64,000 nucleotides of DNA, taken from assembly GCA_023053575.1 (NCBI GenBank), contig JAKZAP010000009.1, forward strand, positions 18,891,869-18,955,868, in the 5' to 3' direction. The position numbers and the translations under genes are program-made. Below are positions 11,013 to 22,871 of the stretch, piece after piece (the first letter of the stretch is position 1; every line of letters begins with the position of its first letter). Under the pieces are notes generated by a model. That model had not been told where the DNA came from. It saw nothing but the letters and a program-made list of their open reading frames with translations, and did not search any database. The DNA is from Branchinecta lynchi (taxonomy: Eukaryota; Arthropoda; Branchiopoda; Anostraca; Branchinectidae).

Positions 11013-11505
11013 CTTTACAAAAATATTTGCAAGGTCAAAGTATCGTGCACACTCTGCATAGCGATTTATTAAGCTCGTGAAAAGAATTTAGGAATTGAGT
11101 ATTCGCGGAATCGTGATAAAACAGTAACAGGTCGTGAGCAAAGCGGTTACAGACTCTGTAATTAACAATCCGAAGGAAGCGAATGAATGTAGCAGTTTGT
11201 CATTATTTATGATACTTTGATTGAAGGAAAACCTGTTTTCAAGGAAAACCTAAAACCTGTTTTCAAGCAGAAACAACGTCTGAATGAATAAAATTATTTC
11301 CAAGAAAAGTCATGGCCATGGCGAAAAAAAAAAAGTTAAGCACTCAAACAAAGAAGAAGCAAAAAGAAACCAAAAATCAACCGTAAACTACATAGAGCAG
11401 AGCAAAATAACACTAGAGGCGTATTCCCCAACAAGATAGCTTCAGGGGGTCTTGTTTCTTGCCTTATTTATGTTATGTAGTTTGTGTAGTATGAATAAAT
11501 CAATG
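11013..11505. other. No recognisable gene; possible degraded LINE tail
   Basis: AT-rich sequence with no long frame. It ends in GAATAAATCAATGAA just before the next family D copy, which could be a LINE-type tail, but no coding remnant supports that firmly. Confidence 0.3.
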
Positions 11506-12279
11506 AATTCTCGCCGTTCCCCGGGGACTTCCCGGGGAATCAAGGTTATCAGGGAGAACAGAGGGAGTAACTCCACGTGGGCTCGCGCGGATGGAAAACA
11601 ACGAGAAAACGGGGAATACTTCTAAAAAGGATTTTGTTTGAATTAAAATATTTTTAGATGGCAGAATTAGTCTGGATCCACTTTATTTTTGTTTTTGTTT
11701 ATTCTGATTGTTTTAACTTAATTATGAATAGTTATTGCTTACAAAAAAGAAATGTGAACCACAATGAAAAATACACTTTTCTCAAAATTAGTTTTAAACC
11801 ATGGGTCCGTAGGTCCGGACAAAAGTAGCTAATAGGAAAATGGAATTTGCAAAGAAAATGTTGCAGGTAACAAGATTCTACAAAGTAACAACAACAGCCA
11901 AGGCATGATTCTAGCCAGTCGGAAAAAATGGAATCAACAGAACCGAAAACGAAATCTTGGTATGCAAAAAAGCAAAAACGTGACGAACCTGCCCCCCCCC
12001 CCCCCCCTCCCCTATTTTAAACCATAATCAAACTCAATACAGATCTCAGAAATGTGTATAACCATCTCCAACATCTGTTTAAAAAAAAAAAATAAGGACT
12101 CTAGAAACCCCAGAGTCGATTCCCTTCGAATCTGAAAGCAAGTCCTTTTTGATGATGGTGATGATAATGGGAGCACTCCCCGTCCCTGGGGATGCGCGAG
12201 AATACGGGGAGTGAGTCCCTGGGACAAACAAAAACGCTGGGACTCTTCAAGAGGAGACATAGGGAAACGGCGAGAATAC
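11506..12279 (-). mobile_element. Family D MITE, copy 2 (minus), interrupted
   Basis: The left end ATTCTCGCCGTTCCCC and right end CGGCGAGAATACG are inverted, and the internal words match copy 1 in reverse. About 11725-12110 has no counterpart in copies 1 and 3, so a foreign segment of about 390 bp, including a long C run at 11992-12008, sits inside. The copy faces copy 1 across about 0.5 kb. Confidence 0.65.
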
Positions 12280-13737
12280 GTCTTAGGAGCTGCGCCAAGA
12301 CCTATGCTTTTCGTGCATCGGAAAAGGGCCGTCCTCGTAGCGCCGCCCACTACGCTCGCGACATTTAAAGCGTGACAAACTTGCGGTTTTGGAGAATTTC
12401 TAGTACAGCTAATGCAGCGTTTACAAGTAGAGGAAAACTTGAACAGAATCCGTTCTTGGTGACAAGATTATGTTTACACACAGAGGAAAAAACTGCGTCT
12501 TCCAGCAAGAAAATATGATAAAATAAATTGACTAGCCAATACAATTTTTTTTTTATAGCATTTATGACATCAGTACTGATGACTGCTGATTTCGAAAGCT
12601 AGCTAGCCTTTTTAGTCTTTTTCACCAGTGCCGCCGACGAAACTCCTTTCAAGTAGACTGGGATTCCTTTCATCTTGACAGGAATTCCCGTCCCGCTAGA
12701 CTTTTTCCTAGTCATCTTCACGAACGGAATTCTTTCAAGTTTACCCGAATTCCTTTCTACTCGACGGGATTTCTTGTCCGTGTAAACGCTACATAAGATA
12801 CGCACATCGAGGGAATACTGGAGGTTGTATCTTTTTTGCCGGAATATGGCATTACACTAGGCTCCTCTAACCGTTTGTACCGAACACAAAATCTGCACTG
12901 TACAATTTCGAGAATGGCCGATCTGGTAAGAGGGTTTACAAGAGAAATTTAGAGATTCAGATAGCGGCTCCCCTTATAGTGTTCAAAGACAATAATAGTG
13001 GGAAAGACCGGTGACTTCGCTAAAATCGGGTCTCTGAAAATCGATCGGAACGCCGCCTAGCGTTTGGACTTTGTCCGATTCCAGCGGTAGATTATTAATA
13101 TAATCAAAGCAAGAGGGCGTGAGTAGGCAATGTCTGTCAACATTAATTGATTCGAAATCGTGAATTCAACTTTTTTTTTCCATAAAAAAGCGATTTATTC
13201 TTTCCTACTTAATTTTTATTCCAATTAAAGAGGAAATCTGTTTGGAGAAAGAATGCTCATCATAAACAAAACGTGCTTTGATGATGATTCTGCGGAAAGC
13301 GATGGAAGAAATTGTCAACAGAGCGATTTTTTAACGAAAGAATCACATCCGCTAAACGGCGCTGATTGTTGTGACTCATGGGGCTTACGGGAGTTTCCAG
13401 TCTTTCCCACTTTTACTGTCTTTGATAGTGTTAGCATATATTTAGCTTTTCGCAGGGGAAAGGGTGTTCCGAAGGGACAAAGAGTCAAAGAGAGGTGGTC
13501 TTTTAATAGCAAGTCCGTTTGCTGACTAGCGTCCTGAGACAGGGGAATCCAGTCTCATGAGAACAATCCATGAAAGAGATAACTCCGTTCTTCGAGGGTG
13601 GAAATTACCTTAGGGAATTTTCAACTAGTAGATTACTTCATCTCCGCTTTAATTCTTTATGGAAATTTATAGACAACTGTACTTGTTTAGCCCATGAATC
13701 GTGTTTTATGGAACTAAACAGATTGACAACAATCATG
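12280..13737. other. No recognisable gene
   Basis: Holds a degenerate stretch rich in GGAATTCCTTTC-like words (about 12640-12780), whose stop-poor minus frame is not a gene, and an open plus frame 13253-13525 of 90 codons with no motif. No terminal repeats are apparent. Confidence 0.35.
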
Positions 13738-14110
13738 ATAGAATTAGAATTAGAATTTATTGCACAAAAAGCCTGAGGCCATGGCAAAAATGGTTACAAA
13801 AAAAAAAAAAACACTTGAACGAAATAATAGAACTAAACTGAAGGAAATTCTCTCTGTGGGCTAAAGCTATTTTTAGGAACCTTACCAGCCTCTTCAAATC
13901 TTGAAAACACTTACTTCCAATAACGCTCATCATCCATACTTCATCATTTATTGTAGTTACATTCCCAAAAATCTCAACCCGCAGGTCACCTAGCTCACGG
14001 CATTCACACATCAGATGTAACAAATTCTCATTCTCGCTACCACACATAGGGCAAAAGTAGGGACTAGTACGTCCTAATTTATTCCCCAATATTTCCTCCG
14101 TTTTGTGGAG
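13738..14110 (-). pseudogene. LINE 3' end, C-terminal zinc-knuckle fragment
   Basis: The minus frame reads CPMCGSENENLLHLMCE, then CRELGDLR, then GSKCFQDLKRLVRFLKIA. This CxxC...H...C knuckle lies at the C-terminus of several LINE polymerases. The 3' UTR includes GCCATGG and ends in a TTCTAA simple repeat at about 13738-13758. Two more members of the family are at 47646-47995 and 50295-50612, all on the minus strand. It is truncated upstream. Confidence 0.8.
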
Positions 14111-14438
14111 TGATAACTATTGATAACGACTAGTGATAACTACCAGATGATTATGTTGTTTTTTTACAAAATGCTTTACAAATAAAACTTTTTGACGAAT
14201 TCCTTCAGTAACATTTTTCAAATGAAGCCTTTCCGTGGCCCTGGTAGGAGCGACATACTGGAAGTTTGTGTTGTCGGATAGTGTTGACTAAAACTTTACG
14301 TAATAAGAAGTTCCGACGCAATTAGTTTACATTTCCCTTGAGACAACTCCGTACAATGCGCTTAAATGGTAAAAATGATAAAAAAAAAAAAAAAAAAACA
14401 AGAACAAATATTAGGTGGGGACACAAGATGGATAATAC

Positions 14439-14642
14439 TCTATATGACTAAGACCAACACACGCCAGTGATCCTCGGGAAGAACGAGAAATCGTATCACT
14501 AACGACTCAAACTCAACAGCTCAATCCTGTGTTAACCAATCACGGCGGTGTTTGGGAGCAGCTGTGATACCACTTTCGGCTCTTCCGCTAGGTACAGGGC
14601 GATTCTGCATCGGCAAGAAGAGTTAGTCATCAAGAGTATTTT
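14439..14642 (-). repeat. Family I dispersed repeat (about 200 bp)
   Basis: In reverse it matches 29053-29250 closely (GTACCTAGC, GAAGAGCCG, CACAGCT, GTCGTTAGTGA, GAGGATCACTGGCGT, TTAGTCATATAGA). Fragments also occur at 3489-3545 and about 25980-26040. No terminal inverted repeat, tail or reading frame is evident; SINE-like by size only. Confidence 0.7.
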
Positions 14643-15445
14643 CCAATATCGTCCAGATTCGCCGAATCATCTATACTAACAAATTGACAGATATAATTTT
14701 TCCGATAAGGTAGGTCTTTCGACAGGAGTTGTTCTCACAGACAGGTGCGCAGACAAATGGACTGACAAATTTGTCAAGTTAAATGAATCCCATCACTGGT
14801 GGTTTGGGATCTCGCAAACCTACCGCGAGGCCTCCCGACGCTTCATTTTAACAGCCTAGTAGTCTTCCACTAAAATAGCAAGGACAGACAAAAAATAAAT
14901 AAAATCGTTGTCTTTCAAATATATTCCAAAAATCTCTCCATTGATTAGTAATACTTCGGTCGGTAACGTTTTAACATTACTGATCCCATAATTTCAGTCG
15001 AAAAATGCAGGATTACATTGAAAGAGTCGTTCGATCCTGTCAATAGTTAAACTAGTAAAGAGTCAGAAACGTAGTTTTTCTGTGATTACAATCATCTGTA
15101 TGTGTATCTAGCTGTTGCATTATATTTATTTTGTATTCGTCTTTTCCTAATGTTGTTCTGTACTCCATCTCTACCCTTTTGATGTTATAAAAGATATTAA
15201 TGAACATTTAAATAGAAATATATATACTTATATATATCGGACATCGACGGACGGTTTGGTTCATGACCGAGATGTCGGCGACATCGACATATATGTACTA
15301 ATAGATTTATCTATATTCATATTATACGTATATACATATACGCTCGAAACAAATCAATCAATAAATCAATCACCGTCAAGAGAAACAATGGAGGGAGTAC
15401 CCTAGTGACGGAGTACAAAAAAAGAAAGGAAAAAACAACAATAAG
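14643..15445. other. AT-rich spacer, no gene seen
   Basis: Contains TATA-rich runs near 15190-15330 and an AATCAATCAATA stretch at about 15350, which could be a LINE tail. No coding fragment of a polymerase was found beside it. Confidence 0.35.
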
Positions 15446-17364
15446 AACAAGAGCTACGAGCTCATATGGCACTTGTTACGAGTAGGCACGGCTCGGTTAT
15501 GTCAATGATATATCTAGTGTTTGCTAGGTGTCTTCCCACCATGTTTCATCTCGATCCCTCCACTCATAGCGTTTTCCAATATTTCCGGTTCTCCCCTCCA
15601 GCTCCCCCCAAAAGTCACCGGATCCGGTCCGGATTTTAAGTGGGTCGTCTGAGGCATGAGGTCTTTCCAAATATCAAGTTTCATCGAGATCCGGTCCCCC
15701 GTTCAAAAGTTATAAATACCTCAAGATTCCGCATTCCCCCTCCCTCCACTCCCCCAACAGTGCCCGAATCGGCTCGGTCATGTCAATGATGTATCTAGTG
15801 TTTGCTAGGTGTCTTCCCACCAAGTTTCATCTCGATCCCTCCACTCATGGCGTTTCCCAAGATTTCCGGTTAACCCGTCCAGCTCCCCCAAAAGTCACCG
15901 GATCCGGTCCGGATTTTAAGTGGGTCGTCTGAGGCATGAGACCTTTCCAAATATCAAATTCCATCGAGATCCGATCACCCGTTCAAAAGTTATAAATACC
16001 TCAAGATTCCGGATTCCCCCTCCCTCCACTCCCCCGACAGTGCCCGAATCGGCTCGGTCATGTCAATGATGTATCTAGTGTTTGCTAGGTGTCTTCCCAC
16101 CAAGTTTCATCTCGACCCCTCCACTTATAGCGTTTCCCAAGATTTCCGGTTGCCTCCTCCAGCTCCCCCCAAAAGTCACCGGATCCGGTCCGGATTTTAA
16201 GTGGGTCGTCTGAGGCATGAGGTCTTTCCAAATATCAAGTTCCATCGAGATCCGATCACCCGTTCAAAAGTTATAAATACCTCAAGATTCCGGATTCCCC
16301 CTCCCTCCACTCCCCCCACAGTGCCCGAATCGGCTCGGTTATGTCAATGATGTATCTAGTGTTTGCTAGGTGTCTTCCCACCAAGTTTCATCTCGATCCC
16401 TCCACTCATAGCGTTTCCCAAGATTTCCGGTTGCCCCCTGCAGCTCCCCTCAAAAGTCACCGGATCCGGTCCAGATTTTAAGTGGGTCGTCTGAGGTATG
16501 AGGTCTTTCCAAATATCAAGTTCCATCGAGATCCGATCACCCGTTCAAAAGTTAAAAATACCTCAAGATTCCGGATTCCCCCTCCCTCCACTCCCCCAAC
16601 AGTACCCGAATCGGCTCGGTTATGTCAATGATGTATCTAGTCTTTGCTAGGTGTCTTCCCACCAAGTTTCATCTCGATCCCTCCACTCATAGCGTTTCCC
16701 AAGATTTCCGGTTGCCCCCTCCAGCTCTCCCCAAAAGTCACCGGATCCGGTCCGGATTTTAAGTAGGTCGTCTGAGGCATGAGGTCTTTCCAAATATCAA
16801 GTTCCATCGAGATCCGATCACCCGTTCAAAAGTTATAAATACCTCAAGATTCGGGATTCCCCCTCCCTCCACTCCCCCCACAGTGCCCGAATCGGCTCGG
16901 TTATGTCAATGATGTATCTAGTGTTTGCTAGGTGTCTTCCCACCAAGTTTCATCTCGATCCCTCCACTCATAGCGTTTCCCAAGATTTCCGGTTGCCCCC
17001 TCCAGCTCCCCCCAAAAGTCACCGGATCCGGTCCGGATTTTAAGTGGGTCTTCTGAGACATGAGGTCGTTCCAAATATCAAGTTTCATCGAGATCCGATC
17101 ACCCGTTCAAAAGTTAAAAATACCTCAAGATTCCGGATTCCCCCTCCCTCCACTCCCCCCACGGTGCTCGGATCGGGGAAGTGACTATTTCCAACTTAAT
17201 CATTTGGGGTCCCTGATATGCCTGCCAAGTTTTATCGTCCTAGCTTATGTGGAAGTGCCCGAACTAGCAAAACCTGGACAGACCGACAGACCGACAGACC
17301 GACGGACGGACAGAAATTGCAATCGCTATATGGCACTTGGCCGAAGGGCAAGTGCCATAAAAAC
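15446..17364 (+). mobile_element. Family B element with six tandem units (pearl/HINE-like)
   Basis: The 5' end AACAAGAGCTACGAGCTC is followed by ATATGGCACTTG. A tandem array fills the body. Near the 3' end is an ACCGACAG microsatellite (17278-17312), then ATATGGCACTTGGC and its near-complement GCAAGTGCCATAAAAAC, which together form a terminal stem-loop. The internal tandem array, ACCG-type microsatellite and 3' hairpin are the layout known for non-autonomous Helitron/Helentron elements such as pearl in bivalves. No Rep/helicase ORF is present. Open frames such as 17060-17380 are incidental. Confidence 0.75.
15487..17170 (+). repeat. Tandem array, 280-281 bp unit, about six copies
   Basis: The marker CACCGGATCCGGTCC starts at about 15616, 15896, 16177, 16458, 16739 and 17020, giving spacings of 280, 281, 281, 281 and 281. 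Units are very similar, indicating recent homogenisation. CAAGTTTCATCTCGATCCC and TCCCCCTCCCTCCACTCCCC recur once per unit. Confidence 0.95.
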
Positions 17365-17711
17365 GACAACGCACGTATAATAGCAAAACTTTACATTAGA
17401 CACAGCACAAACAACTACAGATCACACGAAGAGGGAAGACCACTTGTGGTTCAGTTTACTAGCGGAAGTGGATGCAAACAGATGTATCCCGACTTGGTTT
17501 CCCATTCCCCTGAGCTCCTAGGAAGTGACTCCTCTACTTATGCATATATATGAATACTAAATGGGCAAATTTGCGCCTGTAATCATTGAACACAGTCGCG
17601 CCATCTCGGGATCAGAGAATTATGTCTAATAATGCAACCTAGATGACTCCCAGCAGCATGGAATGGTGGCGATAAATCAAATACTTTCACGCAGGGTTTT
17701 TTTTACGACTA
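17364..17711. other. Spacer, no gene seen
   Basis: Sequence between a family B and a family A element with no frame, tail or repeat match that I can support. Confidence 0.4.
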
Positions 17712-19004
17712 TGACATCGCAAAAGTTGGCCCTCCGTCCGTACGTCTGTTAGCATGATAACTCTCGAAGAGGTTGAGATTTTGATCAAATTTGGCACGAT
17801 GACTCTTTGGGTCTAAGTACAGGTCAAGTTCGAAGATGGGCTCGGTAGCCCTACACTTAGGGGTGGGGGAGGGTTTTCAAATTAACGGAAGACAGACAAA
17901 TATTTTTAAAAGCTAATGAGATAGTCCATTTGGGAGTAAGGAAGCCAGTTCAAATATAAAAATTAATTTCTTTGTATCTGAAGTTGATTGGATGTTAGAT
18001 TCAAGGGCAGGCAAAGGGCAGGAACACTTTGTCATACTGAATCCGAATATGAAAATTATTTTCACGTCCCTACCAGTCCCTACCCTACCTTTTATGCACA
18101 CATGCAAAATCTCTAGGCGTGTGTGACGTCACTTTCTTTAATCGATGCACCCAGGGGGATGGCGACTTCGCTTGCGCGTCTACGCGCAAAGTAGTTTGGG
18201 TTTAATAGAAGACTGTTTAAACCTAACGTACGTATTCTTTGGGTTTTGGATTGTCAGGGGGGGGGGGGGGTGAAGCGGTTGAAATATGTTGTTCAAATTC
18301 GTAGAAGGATTCAATGGCTAAGTACAGGCCAAGTCCGTAGATGGGTCCTTTAACCCTATATTTACAGGCAGAGGAGGGGGTTTCGAATTAAGGGTAAAAA
18401 CAATTATGTTTTATAAGCTAATTAGATATTCGTCTAAGGGGTAAGGAGGATCACTGAATCCATATCTGAACTTAGTTTTCTTGCCGGACAAATGATTCAT
18501 CAGGAATTCGGCCAAAACTGAAAATTTGGTTGAAGCTCAAAGTTGTTTCTGAAGTCGATTAGAGATTTGGTATCGGGATAGGGAGCATGCTGAATCGAAT
18601 TTTTAACTTTGTTTTCTTAACGGATAAGCTGGCAAACTTTGCAAGCACCTGGAAATTGTTAGCCGGGAATGCTGCTAAAATACGAGGAATTTGGTAAAAA
18701 AAAAAAAAAAAAAAATTAAAAGACCTTTTTGATGTCGATTAGATATGAGATTCTCGAGTACATGCTTGTTGAATCCGTATCTGAACTTGGTTTCCTCATT
18801 TGATTAGTTGTTTGGCCGTAAGCAAAAAACTTCAAAACGGTAACATTTTTGTTATAGGCTACATGTTCAAGCGGTTGATTATGGATAAATAGCAAAAATG
18901 TTAAAGGGGTCTAGCGAAGACTAGGAAATGTACAAGATTCGATTTTCTGGATCACAAAGTCTCTCAAACAATTTTTGGGATCCCATCGAAACCTTTGGTC
19001 TTGT
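17712..19004 (-). mobile_element. Family A element (minus), nearly full length
   Basis: From the right, the 5' end reads in reverse ACAAGACCAAAGGTTTC then GATGGGATCCCAAAAA at 18976-19004. Core units with CTGAAGTTGATTAGA and CATGCTGAATC follow. On the left is the 3' region GATGGGCTCGGTAGCCCTA, AACTCTCGAAGAGGTTGAG and a short CCGTCCGTACGTCTG microsatellite remnant at about 17735-17755. A G run lies at 18258-18269. The terminal palindrome is lost at the left. Confidence 0.75.
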
Positions 19005-19166
19005 CATGGATCGCCATCAATTGCGAGCAAACCATAGGAACAACATATCAGTCCTGCTCGCAACTGACCTGTTAAGGTAAGATAATAAGTGATTTATCTC
19101 TGTTCTCTTTGCCTCAGAGTAAAAAAAAAAAAAAATTATGTAAACAGAAATAGCAGAAGCAACTAA

Positions 19167-20197
19167 AGATATTTAAAGCGTAGCTTTAAATATCTGGGGA
19201 AATTTTTTTCAGAAGTAGGAGGATGGAAATACCATGTAAAAGAGATGGCAAATAGGGGAAGAGGAGTGACAAGCGCAATACTTCGTAACGGGACGCTATC
19301 GGGAATTAAGCACATACAAATTCATAAACAAATTTTCATGTCGAAAGTGACGCCAACAGTTCACTACGGTGCAGAGCTTTGGGGATTTGAAACTGCCCCC
19401 CAACTAGAGACAATACAGCTTCAGTATTTCAAGAGACTTATTGGTTTACACCAGACGACCCACAGCCAGGCAGTAAAAGGGGATCTGGGACTTTTTTCCC
19501 TAAGGAAACATAGATTAACCCAAATAATAAGGTTCTGGGCAAAAGTTATATCTTTACCAGAGAAGAGACTGCTTAAGCAAGCTTACCTGGAAGCACTATC
19601 GACGAAAAAACGAAATTCATGGCCGCTCCAAGTTAAAAAACTTTTAGATAATGCAGGTCTTTCGTACATATGGAAAGAAGGAAGAGGGCCGGAAGGAGAC
19701 CCGACCAGCTTCACACGTGAATTCACAAGAGTGTTAGAAGAACAAGAGGTTCAAGCTTGGTACGAACGGACACAAAACTCAGATACATTAAAATACTACA
19801 AAGAAGTTAAGCAGATTTTCGGATTTTTGGCGGAGAGCCTGCGCCTGTGGTTTCAGCTTCGAGCGAACTGCCTGCCAGTACGTGGTCGGAGTAATTGGGA
19901 TTTTAAGATCCCAAATAGTAAGCGAGAATGCCCCCTGTGCTTTAATACAGAGGAAGAGGGCCATTTTTTGGTTGAATGCGAGCAACTCTCAGACCTCAGG
20001 AGACACTTTCTTAATGGGTATACTATCAAGTTCCCCGATATTCTTGAAACAAAAAATAAAGCTAAGATACTTAAAATATGCCAATTCTTAAAGAGTGTAT
20101 TAGTTAAATAAAGACAAGTATTGAGTGATGTAAAGTGTATTGTAACTCATGTATTTTGTACGGCCAATTGGCTATTAAATATATTCATATTCATATA
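19167..20197 (+). pseudogene. 5'-truncated LINE: RT C-terminal region, zinc knuckle and 3' tail
   Basis: After a stop at 19164-19166 the frame stays open for 315 codons to the TAA ending at 20111. It begins SFKYLGKFFSEVGGWKYHV, typical of sequence just after the RT active site. YGAELWGF, YFKRLIGL and GDLGLFSLRKHRL follow, then a C-terminal CPLCFNTEEEGHFLVEC knuckle. The 3' UTR ends in ATTCAT repeats at 20184-20197. The catalytic RT and endonuclease are missing, so it is a dead 5'-truncated copy. The same 3' end recurs at 41243-41374. Confidence 0.88.
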
Positions 20198-20749
20198 ACT
20201 ACAAGTTTAACTGAAAAGCCAACTTGTGTTTGCGTCATTTAATTTAAACACTGAATTATTTGGATTCTGCTAAGGGATTTCTGTTTTATTTTCCACTATC
20301 TGCTGTAGTAAAGACGTTCAGAATATCTACGGTGGTCCCCACAACGCACATTCTACTATGGCGCGGCACAGTTGAATCTCAACATAAACGCGGCTTTTCA
20401 GTGGACATTGGTGAGCTTGGTGAAGACTGCTGGGTGCCTGACAGAGGTGCTGCGAGTCCACTGTGATCGAGTCCGAGACAAGACCGAGGCCGAAGTGACG
20501 CTCACGAGCCAAGACGAGTCCGGGTCCGCGAAAAAAAAATCGTTCGAGTGGAGACGAGACCGAGTCCGCGAAAAAGGTGTCTCGAGTCACGCCCCCAGTC
20601 CTAGACGACGAATGAAATTTGATGTTTTTCTTCTTAGCATTCGTCAGCACCTGGGTTCCAGGATGGGACCCTTTCGGCTTCCTTGTGGTTGATCGTTGGT
20701 TTGGTTGAATCGCTAGGTCATGGATAGGTTACGTTAGGGCAACCTTGGG
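20198..20749. other. Spacer with GAGTCCGAG-rich tract
   Basis: 20450-20600 is rich in GAGTCCGAGAC and GACGAG-type words and ends AAAAAGGTGTCTCGAG. A related tract lies at 22985-23105 and shares that word, so this is a dispersed low-complexity element. Overlapping frames on both strands are artefacts. Confidence 0.5.
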
Positions 20750-21150
20750 CCGAGATGAACTGTACTCTCAAGAACTGCAGAGGAATTTGGGGGCGGTTAT
20801 GATTGGCATGAACACAGCTCGTTCGCGTCTAGGGGGGAGTGATATGGAAGATATTTCTTCGATGTCACGAGGTAGGTTTTGCTTCAGGACTTCGGATCTG
20901 AGTAGTGTCAGCTTCGGACATGATGCTGCAACATTTCTTGGGCATTTTGGCAGAGTCTGCAGTGGGGGTCCTGTCTTCTCCCCCAGTCGAACTCAGTTTT
21001 TCTTGTAATTATTATACGGCGTTGGTCTTGACTCGAAGGTAGATGCAGTTTTCTTCTCTTGTCTTGAACTTCTGAAGGTTTGCGCTGGTTGTTGGGGGCT
21101 GACAGTTGCCAAGGCGTTGTCGTAAGATATCTCGGTATGTTTGAACTGCA
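20750..21150 (-). pseudogene. Retroelement fragment with CxxC...H...C motif
   Basis: The minus frame reads EVQDKRRKLHL, SSQDQRRIIITRKTEFDWG and DPHCRLCQNAQEMLQHHV, and after a frameshift PKLTLLRSEVLKQ. A C-x-L-C...H...C element beside a basic stretch is common at the C-termini of non-LTR polymerases. No RT core is present. I am unsure of the class. Confidence 0.5.
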
Positions 21151-21173
21151 GGTGGTGGGTTGTACCCATACGG

Positions 21174-21336
21174 CAAGGCCGTATCCAGGGGGGGGGGGGG
21201 GGTTACCGGGTTGCCTCACCCCCCGAAACATAGGAAAATAATCATTTTTATAGGATTTTCCCTCTGATCTATGTCTTTTCTGTCCGACCCGCAGGCAAAA
21301 TCCCCCACCCGACAGAAATTCCTGGATACGGGCCTC
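21174..21336. mobile_element. Family G MITE with G/C tract (copy 1)
   Basis: Ends are CAAGGCCGTATCCAGG and CCTGGATACGGGCCT, an inverted pair, with a G run at 21188-21202 just inside the left end. The body (AATAATCATTTTTATAGG, CCCTCTGATCTATG, GTCCGACCCGCAGGCA) matches copies at 41551 and 46947. A partial second copy follows. Confidence 0.75.
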
Positions 21337-21436
21337 CAGGGGGGAAATATACGAAAATAATGATTTTGTAGGGTTTTCCCTCTGATGTATGTCTTTTTTG
21401 TCCGACCTGCAGGCACCCCCCCCCCCCCGAAAAGCC
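21337..21436. mobile_element. Family G partial copy
   Basis: Starts CAGGGGGGAAATATACG and repeats the family G body in the same orientation, ending in a C run and CGAAAAGCC. The right terminal repeat is absent. Confidence 0.65.
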
Positions 21437-21481
21437 TTTACTGCCTTGTTACCTCCACTTCCTAATTTTAATTCTTAGACC

Positions 21482-22871
21482 CAGGGGCGTCGCTATGGGG
21501 GGGGGGGGGATGGTACCACCACCCCTCGAAGAAAGAAAAAAGCTAAAACGGGCGCTGGTAGAGCACCCGTCCACACAAATTTTGCTAAAACGGGCGCTCG
21601 CAGAGCGCTCGACCACGAAAATTCAGCTTAAATCGGCGCTTACTCAGAAAAGCTAAATGGGGGGGCTGGCAGTACGCCCGGAAAAGTCAGTAAGGCTAGT
21701 TATAAAAGGCGTCGGCTGTTCTGGGTCTCTGTTCTGTTCTTGAGAGGCAGGCTATTTCTAGTCGTTCAGATACGAAGAGGTTTTTAAATCATATTTTGTC
21801 AGAATCAGAAGGATGATTGTTAGATCTAAGCTATGACAGACAGAAGACAGTAGTCAAACCATGAATTTCACCCTACAGCACACAGTTTTAACCCAAGTTT
21901 TAACACGATCTATTGTGTACTAATATCTCTCGATTCAAGTCAAATCAGGCTGATTTTGCTAGTGGCGTACATTTCCAATAATGTGTTAGTTTCATGCAAA
22001 GATCCTTCGTATTTTAGTAGAAAAGTATTTAATGATAAGAATTTATGTCGAGTCCGACGTTAAAAAATAAAATCTGCTTCATGAGCTATGAGAGAAGATT
22101 TAATGACGGGTCTAGTTATTGCAAAATGTCATTTGATTTTTATTTTGTGTTCTAACTCTACATTCAGAACAAGTCAACTACATTTCATTTTTTTTTTCTG
22201 GATGACCAGTACTTCTTTTTTGGAAAGGTTCGAACTGAAGCACATTATCCAACTTCCAGCTAAATGTCTCACATTTTTCTGGATTCGTCGTGAACAAAGA
22301 CAGATGGGCAGATTCTGTTAAGTGGCCCTTACCTTCATTTGGGATCCGAAAAGGCGTTCTGATCATACAGGATTCCACAGAATTTGCCTGTGGCGTCTTT
22401 CGTAGTAGGCTCTGTTTACTAGAAAGTCCGTCATTAAATTCGGATCTTAGGCTTGGAATTTCGGGGCTTGCGCAGCATTAAAGCTATATAGATTTTCTTG
22501 CGGGCAGTAGCGTTTTGCACGAAAAAAGTCATGGCCTACTTACAAAAAAATCGTCTGCGGCGCTCATTTTCATTCTGTCTGATACACAGTTTTGCGGATA
22601 TAGTGCTGTGTTTATTTGCTATTGTTTCTAACTGGTATGACTCTTGGGTCTTCCGAAGTCGTATATTTTAAGATACTCCCCTTCCACGCCCAAGACCTTC
22701 GAACCGCTTCTGAGCTCGGTGACATAACTCGGGCTTATAATCTTCAGTCTTCAACGCTTGCAGTAATAACGAGTTTTATTAGCATATACGAGGAGAAAAG
22801 CTGAAACGGGCGAAGAAAAGATGAAACGAGGCGCCCCCCCCCCCCTCGAGTTTTGGCTAGCGACGCTGCTG
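21482..22871. mobile_element. hAT-like element with 8 bp target duplication
   Basis: The left end is CAGGGGCGTCGCTA followed by a G run, and the right end in reverse is CAGCAGCGTCGCTA followed, a little inside, by the matching C run. Flanks CTTAGACC (21474-21481) and CTTCGACC (22872-22879) match at 7 of 8 positions, the target length made by hAT transposases. Subterminal repeats around GCTAAAACGGGCGCT lie near the left end and AGCTGAAACGGGCG near the right. The inner 1 kb has short frames but no recognisable transposase. Confidence 0.75.

Noticed and set aside
12599..12805. Basic 68-codon minus frame
   Set aside because: The sequence is a degenerate repeat of GGAATTCCTTTC-like words, which gives a Lys/Arg-rich translation without being a gene.
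15487..17170. CRISPR-like regular repeats
   Set aside because: The units are contiguous 280-281 bp tandem repeats with no short direct repeat and spacer pattern, in a eukaryotic context.
20260..20700. Several overlapping frames of about 100 codons
   Set aside because: They are produced by the GAGTCCGAG-rich low-complexity tract and disagree in strand and frame.
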